64,000 nt of DNA from Apibacter sp. B3706 (GCF_011082725.1 NZ_CP049715.1:1302001-1366000), one strand, 5' to 3'; shown: positions 27,018-38,510, counted from the first letter of the stretch. The notes: generated by a model from the sequence alone, not told the origin. Made by a program: numbers and translations.

Positions 27018-28688
27018 TTATTTTCTGGGAACTCTATTGCTGGCTCCTCTTTTGGTTCTTTTAGAAGAAGATTCTTTACCTTTGTGATCTTGAGCTACCC
27101 TAAATCCAACCCATACGGCAGACTCATTTTCAAGCATATATCTTCTTTGTCCCGGATCTAACCAATAAGCGGTATCATTCCAAGATCCTCCTTTAATAAC
27201 CCTTAAATCATTACTGATTTGAGAAGTTCTTTGTTTGGAATCCTTATCTAAAACTACTCTTCCGTTTTTATCTACTGTCCAGTTTCTAATAGGTGAATTG
27301 TAGTAATTAAAAGTACCGGTTGAATCAACACGACCATCTCCCGATTCTAAAGATGATTGTAAATCTCCGTCTCTAAAGTTTCTTGCATCATCAACAATCT
27401 CTGTTTCAAATTTTCCGGATAAATTTCTATATAATTTTCTTCCATCTGCTAAAGTATCATATTGAATAGTACCGTCATCAACTTTTTTAAATCTGCCGGG
27501 ATTTCCTTCTTCACTAATAAATTGTTGATAAACGTTTCCTCTATAATAGTTGAAATCATTAAAATCAGTATCTATTAACGGTCTATAAACGTCTTGTGTC
27601 CATTCAGCAACATTTCCATACATACCATACAATCCAAAAGGGTTGGATGGATATGCTCTAACATCGGAAGTAATTGCATTCCCATCATTAGCCCAACCTC
27701 CACTACCGGAATAATCTCCTTGTCCACCGGATTTAAAATTATCCAGGAATTGACCTCTATTTCTTCCTTTTTTAGCACGCATTCTATTGATCATTACATC
27801 TTTACCTTCAATGATGTTATACTGTCTGTTATCTGCTTCAGCCAGTGCAGCATATTCCCATTCAGCTTCTGTAGGTAATCTGAATTTTTGTACTAAATTT
27901 CCTTGAGCACTTTTATTAACTGCTATAATTCTTTCATTTTTGCTGGTAATACCACTTTGTTTAGCGATTTTATCTTGATTGACAATACCTTCCAATTCAG
28001 GATCATTGTATTTATATTTTTCAACATTAAATGAATTTGAACCCACATTATTGGCCGGATTACTATAAAAATCTTTTGGGATAATACCTTTATTCATTAA
28101 TTCTCTTTCATTGGCTCTATCGGTCAACCAATCACAATATCTTTGAGCTTGTAACCAACTTACTCCAACTACCGGGTAGTTATCAAATTGAGGGGCCCTG
28201 AAATAATCTTCTGAATAAACATCGTTTCTGGACAATTTATTTTTCCAAACAAGAGTATCAGGAAGGGCTCCATAATAAATATCTTTATAATTCTCATCCG
28301 TTGGTGAATATACATACTTTAACCAAGTTACATATTCACGATATTCATAATTTGTTACTTCAGTTTCACCGATAAAAAAAGATCTTACTTGCATTCGGTT
28401 AGGGGTATTGTTCCAATCATGCATTACATCGTCTTTAACTAATCCCATAGTAAAAGCTCCTCCTTCCACGAATACCATTCCAACCCAACCTTTTTCAGTC
28501 TTTTTCTTTTTACTATAAAACCAGCCGTTTCTATCATTGGCCTTCCATCCGGTCAAACTTTTTGTATTTTTAGTTCCACCGCCAGGTTTAGTTCTCCCAC
28601 CACCGCAACTAACTAATGCTAAGGAAATTGAAGAAACAACGGATAATAATAATATGAATTTCCCGATTCTCATTGTATTTATTTTCAT
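27018..28688 (-). CDS. gldJ: Gliding motility / T9SS lipoprotein GldJ
   Basis: GldJ is an outer-membrane lipoprotein of the gliding and type IX secretion apparatus, required in Flavobacterium johnsoniae and homologous to PorK-associated components. A lipoprotein signal ends at Cys28 (lipobox L-V-S-C). The body is an FGE-sulfatase/SUMF1-like domain (MVFVEGGAFTMG, about 75-86; VSWLQAQRYCDWL, about 190; GMYGNVAEWTQDVY, about 375; GGSWNDTAYWLDPGQRR, about 500). The C-terminus is lysine/arginine-rich. About 556 residues, normal length. ATG 28688 is preferred because TATTTTTG (28702-28709) ends just before the longer frame's ATG at 28700; ATG 28673 is also possible. It is divergent from porU. Confidence 0.92.
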   Translation of the reverse strand: MKINTMRIGKFILLLSVVSSISLALVSCGGGRTKPGGGTKNTKSLTGWKANDRNGWFYSKKKKTEKGWVGMVFVEGGAFTMGLVKDDVMHDWNNTPNRMQVRSFFIGETEVTNYEYREYVTWLKYVYSPTDENYKDIYYGALPDTLVWKNKLSRNDVYSEDYFRAPQFDNYPVVGVSWLQAQRYCDWLTDRANERELMNKGIIPKDFYSNPANNVGSNSFNVEKYKYNDPELEGIVNQDKIAKQSGITSKNERIIAVNKSAQGNLVQKFRLPTEAEWEYAALAEADNRQYNIIEGKDVMINRMRAKKGRNRGQFLDNFKSGGQGDYSGSGGWANDGNAITSDVRAYPSNPFGLYGMYGNVAEWTQDVYRPLIDTDFNDFNYYRGNVYQQFISEEGNPGRFKKVDDGTIQYDTLADGRKLYRNLSGKFETEIVDDARNFRDGDLQSSLESGDGRVDSTGTFNYYNSPIRNWTVDKNGRVVLDKDSKQRTSQISNDLRVIKGGSWNDTAYWLDPGQRRYMLENESAVWVGFRVAQDHKGKESSSKRTKRGASNRVPRK

Positions 28689-28701
28689 AATTAAGATCAT
28701 G

Positions 28702-28709
28702 CAAAAATA
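28702..28709 (-). promoter_or_regulatory. Candidate -7 element for gldJ
   Basis: TATTTTTG on the minus strand ends two bases before the most upstream ATG, so the transcript must begin inside the longer frame. The -33 region has no TTG. Confidence 0.5.
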
Positions 28710-28836
28710 ATATAATATTACTGAAAGAAAAATTTTTTCTACTTTATATTACATAACCTCAAATAACGTTAACTTATTTGTAGATATTGTATATTTAGTA
28801 AAATATTATTTCTACTTATTCGTTATTTAGAGGTAA

Positions 28837-31800
28837 ATGAAAAGATTTTTATACATTTTTATAGCGTTTTTCATTCAAGTGTCCACATTTATCCCTGTGG
28901 CACAAACTATTACGATTAATTGGGACGGTATAAAGAATTTTTATTATTCCACTGAGCAAGTAAAAAAATATCCTTTCTTTACCAATGATAACTATTCGAT
29001 TGATGAAGGAATACCTACTTTATATTATGCCGAAAAAACTGATTTTAATGGAGATGTATATCTAACCAATTTACAATGGCAACCTATTGAAAAATCGCAA
29101 CTTGGCGATACGCCTTTGGACTTCATTCCCGATGATGATATTTTCAGCGCGTCAATTACTAAGTCACGAGATCAAAAATTTATATCTGTAACCATTAAAA
29201 CATTAAAGAAAACAGGCAATACCATTTTTAAACTGATACGTTTTACCATTGAGAAAAAAAATTCGTATAGTAAAAATTTTTCATCTACAGATTCCTTTTT
29301 GAATGTTGAAAGTGTTCTAAAAAACGGATCATGGTATAAAATTAAATTAGCTAAAACAGGAATTTATAAAATTGATCGGAATTTCTTACAATCATTAGGA
29401 ATAAATTGTAATTCTTTAGATCCAAAAACCATACGAATATTTGGCAATGGAGGAAAAATGCTTCCGGAACCAACCTCATCTTTCAGATACGATAACCTAA
29501 AAGAAAATGCCATTTTTGTCCGAGGAGAAAATGATGGAATTTTTGATTCAGATGATTATATATTATTTTATGGGCAAGGACCGGACTATTGGATAAGAAA
29601 TTCAAAGGTTAGGCATAAAAAAAATATATATGAAGATTATGCATATTATTTTATTAACGTCAATCAAACTTCGGGAAAAAGAATTCAATCCAATCCATAC
29701 AAGACACCGAATGCTAAAGTATATGTAGAATACGATGATCATCAATTCTTTGAAGAAGATAGACTAAATTTAAATCAATTAGGTAAAATTTGGGTGGACG
29801 AAAATTTGGGATTGAAAAATTATAAAGAAATCCTATTTCCGGTTCATGACATGGTTCCGGGTTCAAGCATAACTTGGAAATATGCTTGGGTATCAAGAAA
29901 CGGTATTAATGGAAAAATAAATGTGTCGTATAATGATAATCCGGTATATTCATCGATTTTAAGGCCATCTCCTAATGAAATTGATTTTGCAATTGGAAGC
30001 CAAACACAAACTATCACTCCAACTAATAATCAATTAAAATTTACTTTAGGATTTGATAACTCTACTAATCCCTCGGCTGAATTTTATCCCGATTATTTTG
30101 AAGTTTTATATAAGCAAAAGCTTAAATTTAATGGTAGTCAAATGAATTTCAGAACATTTGATCCCATTGAAGATGGAAAAATATATGGATTTACTTTTGT
30201 TCCTTCTGAAGATTGCGAAGTTTGGGATGTTTCAGATGTTGTCAACGCAAAAAAACTGGAACGATCAGCAAATGCTTTTACGTATTCCTATCAATTGTTA
30301 TCAACTAATTTTAAAAACGAAATGATCGCCTTTAAGCACTCAGCTGCCTACATTCCGGAAGTTGTTGGTAAAATTTCAAATCAGGCTTTACATTCCATAT
30401 CCGATGTAGATTATATTGTCATAACTGTTCCTGAATTTGTTTCTCAGGCAAATCGCATTAAAAATTTACATCAATCTAAAAATCGATTAAAAGTAGAAGT
30501 AGTTACAGTAAATCAAATTTATAATGAATTTAGCTCCGGGGGACAAGATTTAACCGCAATAAGGGATTTTTTACGTTATCTATATAAGAAAGACAATGGA
30601 AAATTAAAATATGTGCTTCTACTGGGCTCTGCCTCGTATGATTATAAAAATAAAACCGGAACCGGACATAACTTAATTCCTACCTATCAAAGTTATAATA
30701 GCACCGGTCTTAATTACTCTTATGCAACAGATGATTTTATAACGATATTGGATGATGATGAAGCTAATTTAATAGGAGAAGATGCCAATCTTTCAGCTAC
30801 TCAATTAGATATAGCAGTGGGAAGAATGATTGCAAAAAATCTATCCGAAGCAACAGCGTGTGTAGATAAAAGTGTAAAATACGATAATGGAAAAGCTCCT
30901 CAAGGTACTCCTTTTGGAAATTGGAGATTAAACGCCTCTGTTATTGTAGACATTGACAGTGATAACAATTTCCATAAAAAAATTGAAGAAACTATTGCTC
31001 AAAATATTTTTGATAAATCTTTAAAAGAATATACACTTAAAAAATTATATATAGATTCTTATAATGCAGATTACACTACAGGTGGAGCCAGATTTCCACA
31101 GGTAAATGAAGCTATAAAAGCCGCTTTTAACAATGGTAATTTAGTAATAAATTATTTTGGACATGGCGGCACATTATCTCTTTCTCAATATAGGCTATTT
31201 TCAAAAGAAGATGTAAACAGCTTGTCTAATTTCAACAGAGATTTTTCTCGACTTCCTTTATTTATTACTATCTCATGCGATGTTTCCGTATGGGACAATC
31301 CTTCTTTAAATTCTTTAGGTGATTTATTATATCTCAAAAAAAATGGTGGAGCAAATTCCATGATTACAACCAATAGGGCGCTATCAATCTATTATGGGTT
31401 GAATATGAATCCTATAATCATGAAAAACATATTCACAAAAAAAACTGAAAGTAATCAATATATAGCTCTAGGTGAAGCGCTTCGACTTTCCAAAAAAGAA
31501 ATTTTAAGTGGAGAAAGTCGAAAAATAAATTTGTTCGGAGATCCCGCGCAATCTTTGGTATACCCAAAACGTAAAATTAAGGTCACTAAAATAAACGGAT
31601 TGGATGCAGACCATTTCTCGAGTGTTATAAAAGCCCTTGATTTTATTACCATTGAAGGCCAAGTACTAAATGAAAATGGAGATGTTGATCCCTCTTTTTC
31701 GGGAAATATCCAAACTGTTTTATATGATAAACCTGTGGATAAAAAAACTCTAAATAATTTTAATTATAATTCACTTAAACCACCTCTTGAATATAAAGAA

Positions 31801-32715
31801 CAGGTTAATTCCATATATAAAGGCGGTTCACAAGTTAAAGATGGAAATTTTAAAATAGAATTTTACGTTCCTAAAGATATTAATTATGATATCGGTGATG
31901 GCAAATTACTTTTATATGCCGATAATTCTGAAATTGATGCCTTATATTTTAAAAATGATTTAAAAATTGGAGATATAAATCCCAATGGAATAAATGATTC
32001 GGAAGGCCCAAAAATAGGTTTATACATGAATAATCTAAATTTTGCTAATGGAGGAATAACTGATCGCTCACCGTATCTTTTAGCCTGTGTAACGGATAGT
32101 ACCGGTATTAATTCAACCGGTTTAGGAATTGGACATGATATCACTGGCGTTTTAAATAATAATGTAAACGGTACCATTATTCTGAATGATTTTTATACCG
32201 GAGGAGAATCTTCTCCTTGTCTAAATCCGAATTTAAAAGATTATCAAAAAGGAAAAGTTTGGTATCGATTAGAAAATCTTGAAACAGGAAATCATTCAAT
32301 TAAATTCAAAGTTTGGGATATTAATAATAATTCATCTTCTGCTACCTTAGATTTTTTAGTTGTTGATAACGGTGATCAGGGATTAATAATAAAAAAATTA
32401 TTAAACTGGCCTAATCCATTTACAACTAAAACATTTTTTCATTTTGAACATAATTGTCCCGATATTCTTGATGTTCAAGTCCAAATTTTTACCGTGTCAG
32501 GAAAATTAGTAAAAACTATTAATAAAACCGTTACTTCTCAGCCTTTTAACGAAGGATACAGAACTGACAAATTTGGAATTGAATGGGACGGATTGGATGA
32601 TTTTGGAGATAAAATCGGAAAAGGTGTGTATATTTATCGTGTAAAAATAAAAGGAACATCTGAATTTTGTAAGGGTTCAGTTTCTCAAGTGGAAAAATTG
32701 GTAATATTAAAATAA
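28837..32715 (+). CDS. porU: Type IX secretion system sortase PorU
   Basis: PorU is a surface-exposed gingipain-like C25 peptidase that removes the C-terminal signal of T9SS cargo and attaches it to anionic LPS. A signal peptide (residues 1-23) is followed by beta-rich N-terminal domains, then the C25 domain (about 500-900). The catalytic His is in YFGHGG (His776) and the catalytic Cys in TISCDVSVW (Cys814). An Ig-like region follows, and the last about 75 residues are a C-terminal signal-like domain (WPNPFTTKT, GKLVKTI, KGVYIYRVKI). The length, 1292 residues, is normal. It lies between divergent gldJ and co-directional porV, an arrangement seen in flavobacteria. Confidence 0.96.
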   Translation: MKRFLYIFIAFFIQVSTFIPVAQTITINWDGIKNFYYSTEQVKKYPFFTNDNYSIDEGIPTLYYAEKTDFNGDVYLTNLQWQPIEKSQLGDTPLDFIPDDDIFSASITKSRDQKFISVTIKTLKKTGNTIFKLIRFTIEKKNSYSKNFSSTDSFLNVESVLKNGSWYKIKLAKTGIYKIDRNFLQSLGINCNSLDPKTIRIFGNGGKMLPEPTSSFRYDNLKENAIFVRGENDGIFDSDDYILFYGQGPDYWIRNSKVRHKKNIYEDYAYYFINVNQTSGKRIQSNPYKTPNAKVYVEYDDHQFFEEDRLNLNQLGKIWVDENLGLKNYKEILFPVHDMVPGSSITWKYAWVSRNGINGKINVSYNDNPVYSSILRPSPNEIDFAIGSQTQTITPTNNQLKFTLGFDNSTNPSAEFYPDYFEVLYKQKLKFNGSQMNFRTFDPIEDGKIYGFTFVPSEDCEVWDVSDVVNAKKLERSANAFTYSYQLLSTNFKNEMIAFKHSAAYIPEVVGKISNQALHSISDVDYIVITVPEFVSQANRIKNLHQSKNRLKVEVVTVNQIYNEFSSGGQDLTAIRDFLRYLYKKDNGKLKYVLLLGSASYDYKNKTGTGHNLIPTYQSYNSTGLNYSYATDDFITILDDDEANLIGEDANLSATQLDIAVGRMIAKNLSEATACVDKSVKYDNGKAPQGTPFGNWRLNASVIVDIDSDNNFHKKIEETIAQNIFDKSLKEYTLKKLYIDSYNADYTTGGARFPQVNEAIKAAFNNGNLVINYFGHGGTLSLSQYRLFSKEDVNSLSNFNRDFSRLPLFITISCDVSVWDNPSLNSLGDLLYLKKNGGANSMITTNRALSIYYGLNMNPIIMKNIFTKKTESNQYIALGEALRLSKKEILSGESRKINLFGDPAQSLVYPKRKIKVTKINGLDADHFSSVIKALDFITIEGQVLNENGDVDPSFSGNIQTVLYDKPVDKKTLNNFNYNSLKPPLEYKEQVNSIYKGGSQVKDGNFKIEFYVPKDINYDIGDGKLLLYADNSEIDALYFKNDLKIGDINPNGINDSEGPKIGLYMNNLNFANGGITDRSPYLLACVTDSTGINSTGLGIGHDITGVLNNNVNGTIILNDFYTGGESSPCLNPNLKDYQKGKVWYRLENLETGNHSIKFKVWDINNNSSSATLDFLVVDNGDQGLIIKKLLNWPNPFTTKTFFHFEHNCPDILDVQVQIFTVSGKLVKTINKTVTSQPFNEGYRTDKFGIEWDGLDDFGDKIGKGVYIYRVKIKGTSEFCKGSVSQVEKLVILK

Positions 32716-32727
32716 AATTTATTTTTG
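32698..32727 (+). promoter_or_regulatory. Consensus promoter for porV inside the 3' end of porU
   Basis: TTG (32698-32700), a 19-bp spacer and TATTTTTG (32720-32727) overlap the porU stop. porV can therefore be transcribed separately; the transcript would start about 50 bp before its ATG. Confidence 0.72.
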
Positions 32728-32782
32728 CATTATAAAAACGCTATAATAAAAAAAATTTATATCATTTTAACTCAAATAGTTC

Positions 32783-33943
32783 ATGAAAAAAAGAATTTTA
32801 ATTCTGACGTTGTTATTATTTAGCGCCTTTAAGGCTCAGAATAGAAATTACGCCATAGTCACCGGAGCACCCTTTTTAAGAATATCACCGGATGCTCGTT
32901 CTGGCGGTTTAGGTGATCAAGGGGTGGCAACGTCACCCGATGGGTTTTCCCAATTTTGGAACCCTTCAAAATATGTTTTTGGAACTAGTTATTCCGGAGT
33001 AGGTCTTTCATATACTCCCTATATGAATAAACTAACTAGCGATGTATTTTTATTAAACGGAACTTTTTATACATTCCTCGGTGAAGAAGAAAGAAGCACA
33101 TTAGCCGCAAGTATTTATTATTTCAACATGGGTGAAATCCAACTTAACGAATTATTGGGAAATAACATTGTTGAAAAAGGTATTTCTAAACCTAATGAAT
33201 TTGCATTAGATGTGTCTTATGGACTTAAATTAGCGGATGTATATTCCATGGCGGTTACCGCAAGGTATGTTCGTTCCGATTTATTTAACAATGTTGATAA
33301 TTCATCTGCCCAAACAAAGGCTGCCAATACATTTGCAGTTGATGTAACAGGATATTTCCAATCTGAAAAAAGCAGTTCTTTCGGCAATTATGAAGGAAGA
33401 TGGAGAGCTGGTTGGGGATTATTTAATATGGGACCTAAATTAGATTACTCTGACAGCAAAGAAAATTCCAGCTATTTGCCTACTAATTTAAGATTAGGTG
33501 TGGGTTATGACCTATATTTCGATGACGATAATAAATTGGGATTGACTTTTGAAGCTACAAAATTACTTGTTCCTGCACCCGAAGAAGTTAAAAATCCCGA
33601 CGGTAGCATAACATATCAAGTTCCCGATAAAAGTTTTATTTCCGGAATGTTTAAATCATTTAGTAATAAAGATGTGGGCAAAGAAATTACGTACAGTATT
33701 GCTGGTGAATATACTTTCAATAACGCATTTGCTTTTCGTACCGGTTATTTCTACGAAAATCCTGACAAAGGAGGAAGACAATATGTAACACTGGGAGCAG
33801 GTCTTAAATATCAATCGTTCGGTATTGATTTTTCTTATCTGATTACAACTTCAAGTGTTAATAATGCTTTAGACAATACATTACGATTTGGATTGACGTG
33901 GGATTTTGGTGGTGATGCAACCAATGCTTACGACAATTATTAA
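32783..33943 (+). CDS. porV: T9SS outer-membrane protein PorV (LptO/PG27)
   Basis: PorV is a 14-strand FadL-like outer-membrane barrel that shuttles T9SS cargo from the translocon to PorU. A signal peptide (MKKRILILTLLLFSAFKAQN, residues 1-20) precedes the family opener YAIVTGAPFLRISPDARSGG, rich in Gly-Phe-Asn (GDQGVATSPDG, WNPSKYVF). The barrel ends with Phe-rich strands (DNTLRFGLTWDFGGD). At 386 residues it is of normal length. It lies 67 bp after porU and is followed by a terminator, and has its own promoter. Confidence 0.95.
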   Translation: MKKRILILTLLLFSAFKAQNRNYAIVTGAPFLRISPDARSGGLGDQGVATSPDGFSQFWNPSKYVFGTSYSGVGLSYTPYMNKLTSDVFLLNGTFYTFLGEEERSTLAASIYYFNMGEIQLNELLGNNIVEKGISKPNEFALDVSYGLKLADVYSMAVTARYVRSDLFNNVDNSSAQTKAANTFAVDVTGYFQSEKSSSFGNYEGRWRAGWGLFNMGPKLDYSDSKENSSYLPTNLRLGVGYDLYFDDDNKLGLTFEATKLLVPAPEEVKNPDGSITYQVPDKSFISGMFKSFSNKDVGKEITYSIAGEYTFNNAFAFRTGYFYENPDKGGRQYVTLGAGLKYQSFGIDFSYLITTSSVNNALDNTLRFGLTWDFGGDATNAYDNY

Positions 33944-33975
33944 AATTTCAACTAAAATATCTAATCTATAGTAAG

Positions 33976-34007
33976 AATCACTCTGTATAAAAGAGTGATT
34001 TTTTTTA
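33976..34007 (+). terminator. Terminator after porV
   Basis: A stem (AATCACTCT / AGAGTGATT, 9 bp, 7-base loop) is followed by eight T residues. It ends the porU-porV unit. Confidence 0.88.
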
Positions 34008-34031
34008 CATTTACCAAAATTATACAGTACG

Positions 34032-35045
34032 ATGTTTACACCTGAAAAACTCAATGAATTAAAACAATTAATAAAAACAAAAAAAAATATACTCATTTTG
34101 GCTCATCAGAATCCGGATGGTGATGCCATTGGTTCTTCTTTAGGATTATATCATTTTTTACGTTACCTTGGAGTTCAATCCACGATAATTGTACCGAATG
34201 AATTTCCTAAATTTTTAAAATGGTTGCCGGAAGCCAAAAATATCATCATTGGTGAATATCGGGTAAAATTCGTTGAAATAGCTTTTAGAAATGCAGATTT
34301 AATTTTCTGTCTTGATTTCAATACTTCTTCAAGGATTAATCAATTGGAAACAAAATTAAATGAATCAAGAGCCATTAAAGTCTTGATTGATCATCATCAA
34401 AACCCGGATAATTTTGATTATATATATTCAGATACTTCTCAACCGGCTACTTGCCAAATGATTTATAAATTTATTGATGCCTTAGGTGAAGTATCAAAAA
34501 TCGATGAAAAAATAGCAACTTGTCTATATACCGGAATTTTAACTGATACCGGAAGTTTTCGGTTTAGAAATACCACCGCTGAAACTCATAAAATTATATC
34601 CGTATTTTTGGAAAAAGGAGCTAAACCGGATCTTATAGCTTCCAATATTTTTGATTGTAATACACCGGAACGACTAAAACTTTTAGGCTGTGTTTTAGAA
34701 TCCATTGAACTTATTCCTAATAAAAATACTGCAATATTGTATGTAACCAGAAATCAATTGTTAGAATTGGGTTATCAAAAAGGAGATACGGAAGGATTTG
34801 TTAATTACGGACTTTCTATTATAGGAATTAAATTTGTTGCATTTTTTATGGAAGATCTGCAAAATGATTTTGTTAAGATTTCTTTCCGTTCCAAAGGTAA
34901 TTTTGACGTTAACGCGTTTTCTCGAAGCTATTTTAATGGAGGTGGACATATTAATGCTGCCGGTGGCAGAAGTGATCTTTCTTTAAAAGATTCTATTTCA
35001 AGATTTAAAAATATAATTGAAAACGAAATCCATGAAATTTCTTAA
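34032..35045 (+). CDS. nrnA: Bifunctional oligoribonuclease and PAP phosphatase (NrnA-like DHH protein)
   Basis: This DHH/DHHA1 phosphoesterase degrades nano-RNA to mononucleotides and may hydrolyse pAp. Metal-site motifs: HQNPDGDAIGSS (about 25-36), LDFNTSSR (about 97), DHHQNPDNF (about 118) and TDTGSFRFRN (about 175). The DHHA1 domain at the end has GGGHINAAGGR (about 308-318). 337 residues is typical. A Bacteroidota promoter was not found (TACATTTA is one base off). Its last 14 bases overlap the gldI start, so translation is probably coupled. Confidence 0.93.
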   Translation: MFTPEKLNELKQLIKTKKNILILAHQNPDGDAIGSSLGLYHFLRYLGVQSTIIVPNEFPKFLKWLPEAKNIIIGEYRVKFVEIAFRNADLIFCLDFNTSSRINQLETKLNESRAIKVLIDHHQNPDNFDYIYSDTSQPATCQMIYKFIDALGEVSKIDEKIATCLYTGILTDTGSFRFRNTTAETHKIISVFLEKGAKPDLIASNIFDCNTPERLKLLGCVLESIELIPNKNTAILYVTRNQLLELGYQKGDTEGFVNYGLSIIGIKFVAFFMEDLQNDFVKISFRSKGNFDVNAFSRSYFNGGGHINAAGGRSDLSLKDSISRFKNIIENEIHEIS

Positions 35046-35586
35046 CATTGCAATTATATACTCATTTTGTATAGGCATTTTATTCTCGTGTCAGAAAAAA
35101 GAAATTTTCCTTCCGGTTACTAATTCAAAATCTGCATATGGCAAAAAATTATTAGAAAACTCTAAAGCTAGAGAAGATAAGGAAAGGGATTTCTTGCAAA
35201 ACTGGATTAGTAAACGAGAGGATTCTTTACATGTAAAATTTGTGCCTACTTCTTCGGGTATTTGGATTCGATTTATTTCACATAAAAAATCTCCACAACC
35301 TAAAAATAATAGTTGGATTAAATATTCTGCTGAAATAAAAACACTTTCAGGAGATGTAATTTATTCTTTTGATGAGTTTGGTGAAAAGCAGGGAGTTTTA
35401 GGAAAATTTAAAGAGATAAGAGGAATTGAGTCAGCATTGTACATGATGGAGAAAGGGGATATAGCTGAAATAGTCCTCCCCTCCTTCACTGCCTATGGTT
35501 TATATGGTGATGAAAATAAAATTGGATCTAATGTACCCCTCTTAGTAACCCTTACTTTAATCGACGTTAAACCTTTATCGAAATGA
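35032..35586 (+). CDS. gldI: Gliding-associated FKBP-type peptidyl-prolyl isomerase lipoprotein GldI
   Basis: GldI is a periplasmic or outer-membrane-anchored prolyl isomerase associated with gliding and T9SS in flavobacteria. The protein has a lipoprotein signal with the lipobox L-F-S-C20. The rest (about 110-180) is an FKBP domain with the hallmark AYGLYGDENKIGSNVPL (about 155-171) and LVTLTLIDVKP. The N-terminal helical region precedes it. At 184 residues it matches other GldI. ATG 35032 is used; the frame could start at TTG 35017, but that adds no signal-peptide feature. It overlaps nrnA by 14 bp, and nrnA-gldI adjacency is common in flavobacteria. Confidence 0.82.
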   Translation: MKFLNIAIIYSFCIGILFSCQKKEIFLPVTNSKSAYGKKLLENSKAREDKERDFLQNWISKREDSLHVKFVPTSSGIWIRFISHKKSPQPKNNSWIKYSAEIKTLSGDVIYSFDEFGEKQGVLGKFKEIRGIESALYMMEKGDIAEIVLPSFTAYGLYGDENKIGSNVPLLVTLTLIDVKPLSK

Positions 35587-35627
35587 TTATCTTATAAAAT
35601 TTGGGCGGATACACTTATTTTGAAAAA

Positions 35628-36560
35628 TTAATTATATAAATCTTTAAAATAGTTTTGTGTATTTTTTTTATCCAAAATCAATCTAGCCTTAAGTTCATCT
35701 AATGAAGAAAATTTGATCTCATCACGTGCTCTATCATAGAAATAAATTTCAATTTCTTTTCCATATAAATCCCTATCAAATTCAAGTATATGAACTTCAA
35801 TTTGTTTTTGTAAACCTTGTATGGTAGGACGCATTCCTATGTTCATCATCCCGTAAAAAAATTCATCTTTAATCTTAACTTTCACATAATATACCCCATT
35901 TTTTGGACATATCTTGTGTGGATCAATTTCAATATTTGCAGTAGGAAAACCGATGGTTCTTCCTATCTTATCACCGGTAACCACTTTGCCCTGCATGAAA
36001 AAATTATATCCTAAATACTCGTTTGCTTTAGCAATTTTACCTTCGCTAATTTTATTTCTAATTTTAGTCGAACTGATTACGGAAGTATATCCACTTACTG
36101 AAGGAAGTTTGTAAAGAGTAAATCCAAATTGTTCGGAATATGTTTGCAAGCGTTCGTAATTTCCATCTCGATTATTACCAAATTGATGATCATAACCAAT
36201 AACTAATGAATGTATATGTAATTGGGATACCAATAGATCTCTAACAAATTCTAAGGCACTTAACCGGCTAAACTCTTTCGTAAATTCTTGTATAAATAAA
36301 TGCTGCACATTAAATTTTTCCAAAAGTTGTATTTTTTCATTTAAAGTAGTTAAAAGCTTAAGTTCAGTTGTGGGTTGTAAAACGAATCGGGGGTGTGGAT
36401 TGAATGTCATAACTGCTGTTTCAGCTCCCTCTTTAATTGCAATATCATGCAAATAGTTTAAAACAAACTGATGGCCCAAATGCACACCATCGAACATACC
36501 TAAAGTTAGTATAATTTTATTTTCTTTAGCTACTTTAAAATTTTTAGTATGAATATTCAC
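35628..36560 (-). CDS. ribF: Bifunctional riboflavin kinase / FAD synthetase
   Basis: RibF makes FMN and FAD from riboflavin. The adenylyltransferase half begins with LTLGMFDGVHLGH and continues to YDHQFGNNR; the kinase half has GDKIGRTIGFPTANIE (about 190) and GVYYVKVKI, with a C-terminal EFDRDLYGKEIEIYF. No Met lies between the conserved core and the upstream limit of the frame (TTG at 36656), so the start is non-ATG. A promoter (-7 at 36584-36591) lies inside that frame, so GTG at 36560 (310 residues) is favoured; TTG at 36575 is next. It diverges from atpD. Confidence 0.9.
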   Translation of the reverse strand: MNIHTKNFKVAKENKIILTLGMFDGVHLGHQFVLNYLHDIAIKEGAETAVMTFNPHPRFVLQPTTELKLLTTLNEKIQLLEKFNVQHLFIQEFTKEFSRLSALEFVRDLLVSQLHIHSLVIGYDHQFGNNRDGNYERLQTYSEQFGFTLYKLPSVSGYTSVISSTKIRNKISEGKIAKANEYLGYNFFMQGKVVTGDKIGRTIGFPTANIEIDPHKICPKNGVYYVKVKIKDEFFYGMMNIGMRPTIQGLQKQIEVHILEFDRDLYGKEIEIYFYDRARDEIKFSSLDELKARLILDKKNTQNYFKDLYN

Positions 36561-36583
36561 CGGTAATGAAAACAAATTGTCTG

Positions 36584-36616
36584 CAAAAATATGATATTTT
36601 TTTGGTTTTTTTTCAA
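36584..36616 (-). promoter_or_regulatory. Promoter for ribF
   Basis: On the minus strand, TTG (36614-36616), 22 bp and TATTTTTG (36584-36591) form a promoter upstream of GTG 36560. It excludes the TTG at 36656. Confidence 0.6.
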
Positions 36617-36637
36617 CGCCTATAAGCTTTAAAATAG

Positions 36638-36645
36638 TATATTTG
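36638..36645 (+). promoter_or_regulatory. -7 element for atpDC
   Basis: TATATTTG matches TAnnTTTG, 42 bp before the atpD ATG. No TTG at the usual -33 spacing. It lies back-to-back with the ribF promoter. Confidence 0.55.
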
Positions 36646-36675
36646 TAATTCCACAAAGGAAATGTAATTATTTGA

Positions 36676-38202
<1,527 letters not shown>

Positions 38203-38210
38203 TTATTTTG

Positions 38211-38480
38211 ATGAAAATACAAATACTTACTCCGGAAGAGGTTATTTTTGACGGTGAAGTGTCATCTATAACAGTTCCCGGTTCATTGGGTGAATTTCAA
38301 ATGTTGGAAAACCATGCTTCTATTGTTTCTACTCTTGAACCCGGAATCATTAAGCTTGAAAATGTAAGTTCTTCTTCCAACGCTACTAAATTAACGAATG
38401 ATGGCAAATACCAAACATTCACTATTAAGAGCGGATTATTAGAATTTAATAATAATAAAGGTATAATACTTTGTGATTAA
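38211..38480 (+). CDS. atpC: F1-ATPase epsilon subunit (short)
   Basis: This rotor subunit of F1 has the conserved N-terminal beta-sandwich (MKIQILTPEEVIFDGEVSSITVPGSLGEF). At 89 residues it has only that domain and lacks the C-terminal helical hairpin of the longer (about 135-residue) epsilon subunits, as is usual in Bacteroidota. The ATG at 38211 is preferred over the TTG at 38208. It is 8 bp after atpD and followed by a strong terminator. Confidence 0.93.
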   Translation: MKIQILTPEEVIFDGEVSSITVPGSLGEFQMLENHASIVSTLEPGIIKLENVSSSSNATKLTNDGKYQTFTIKSGLLEFNNNKGIILCD

Positions 38481-38510
38481 AATATTTATACAATAATATT
38501 ATAATAACAT

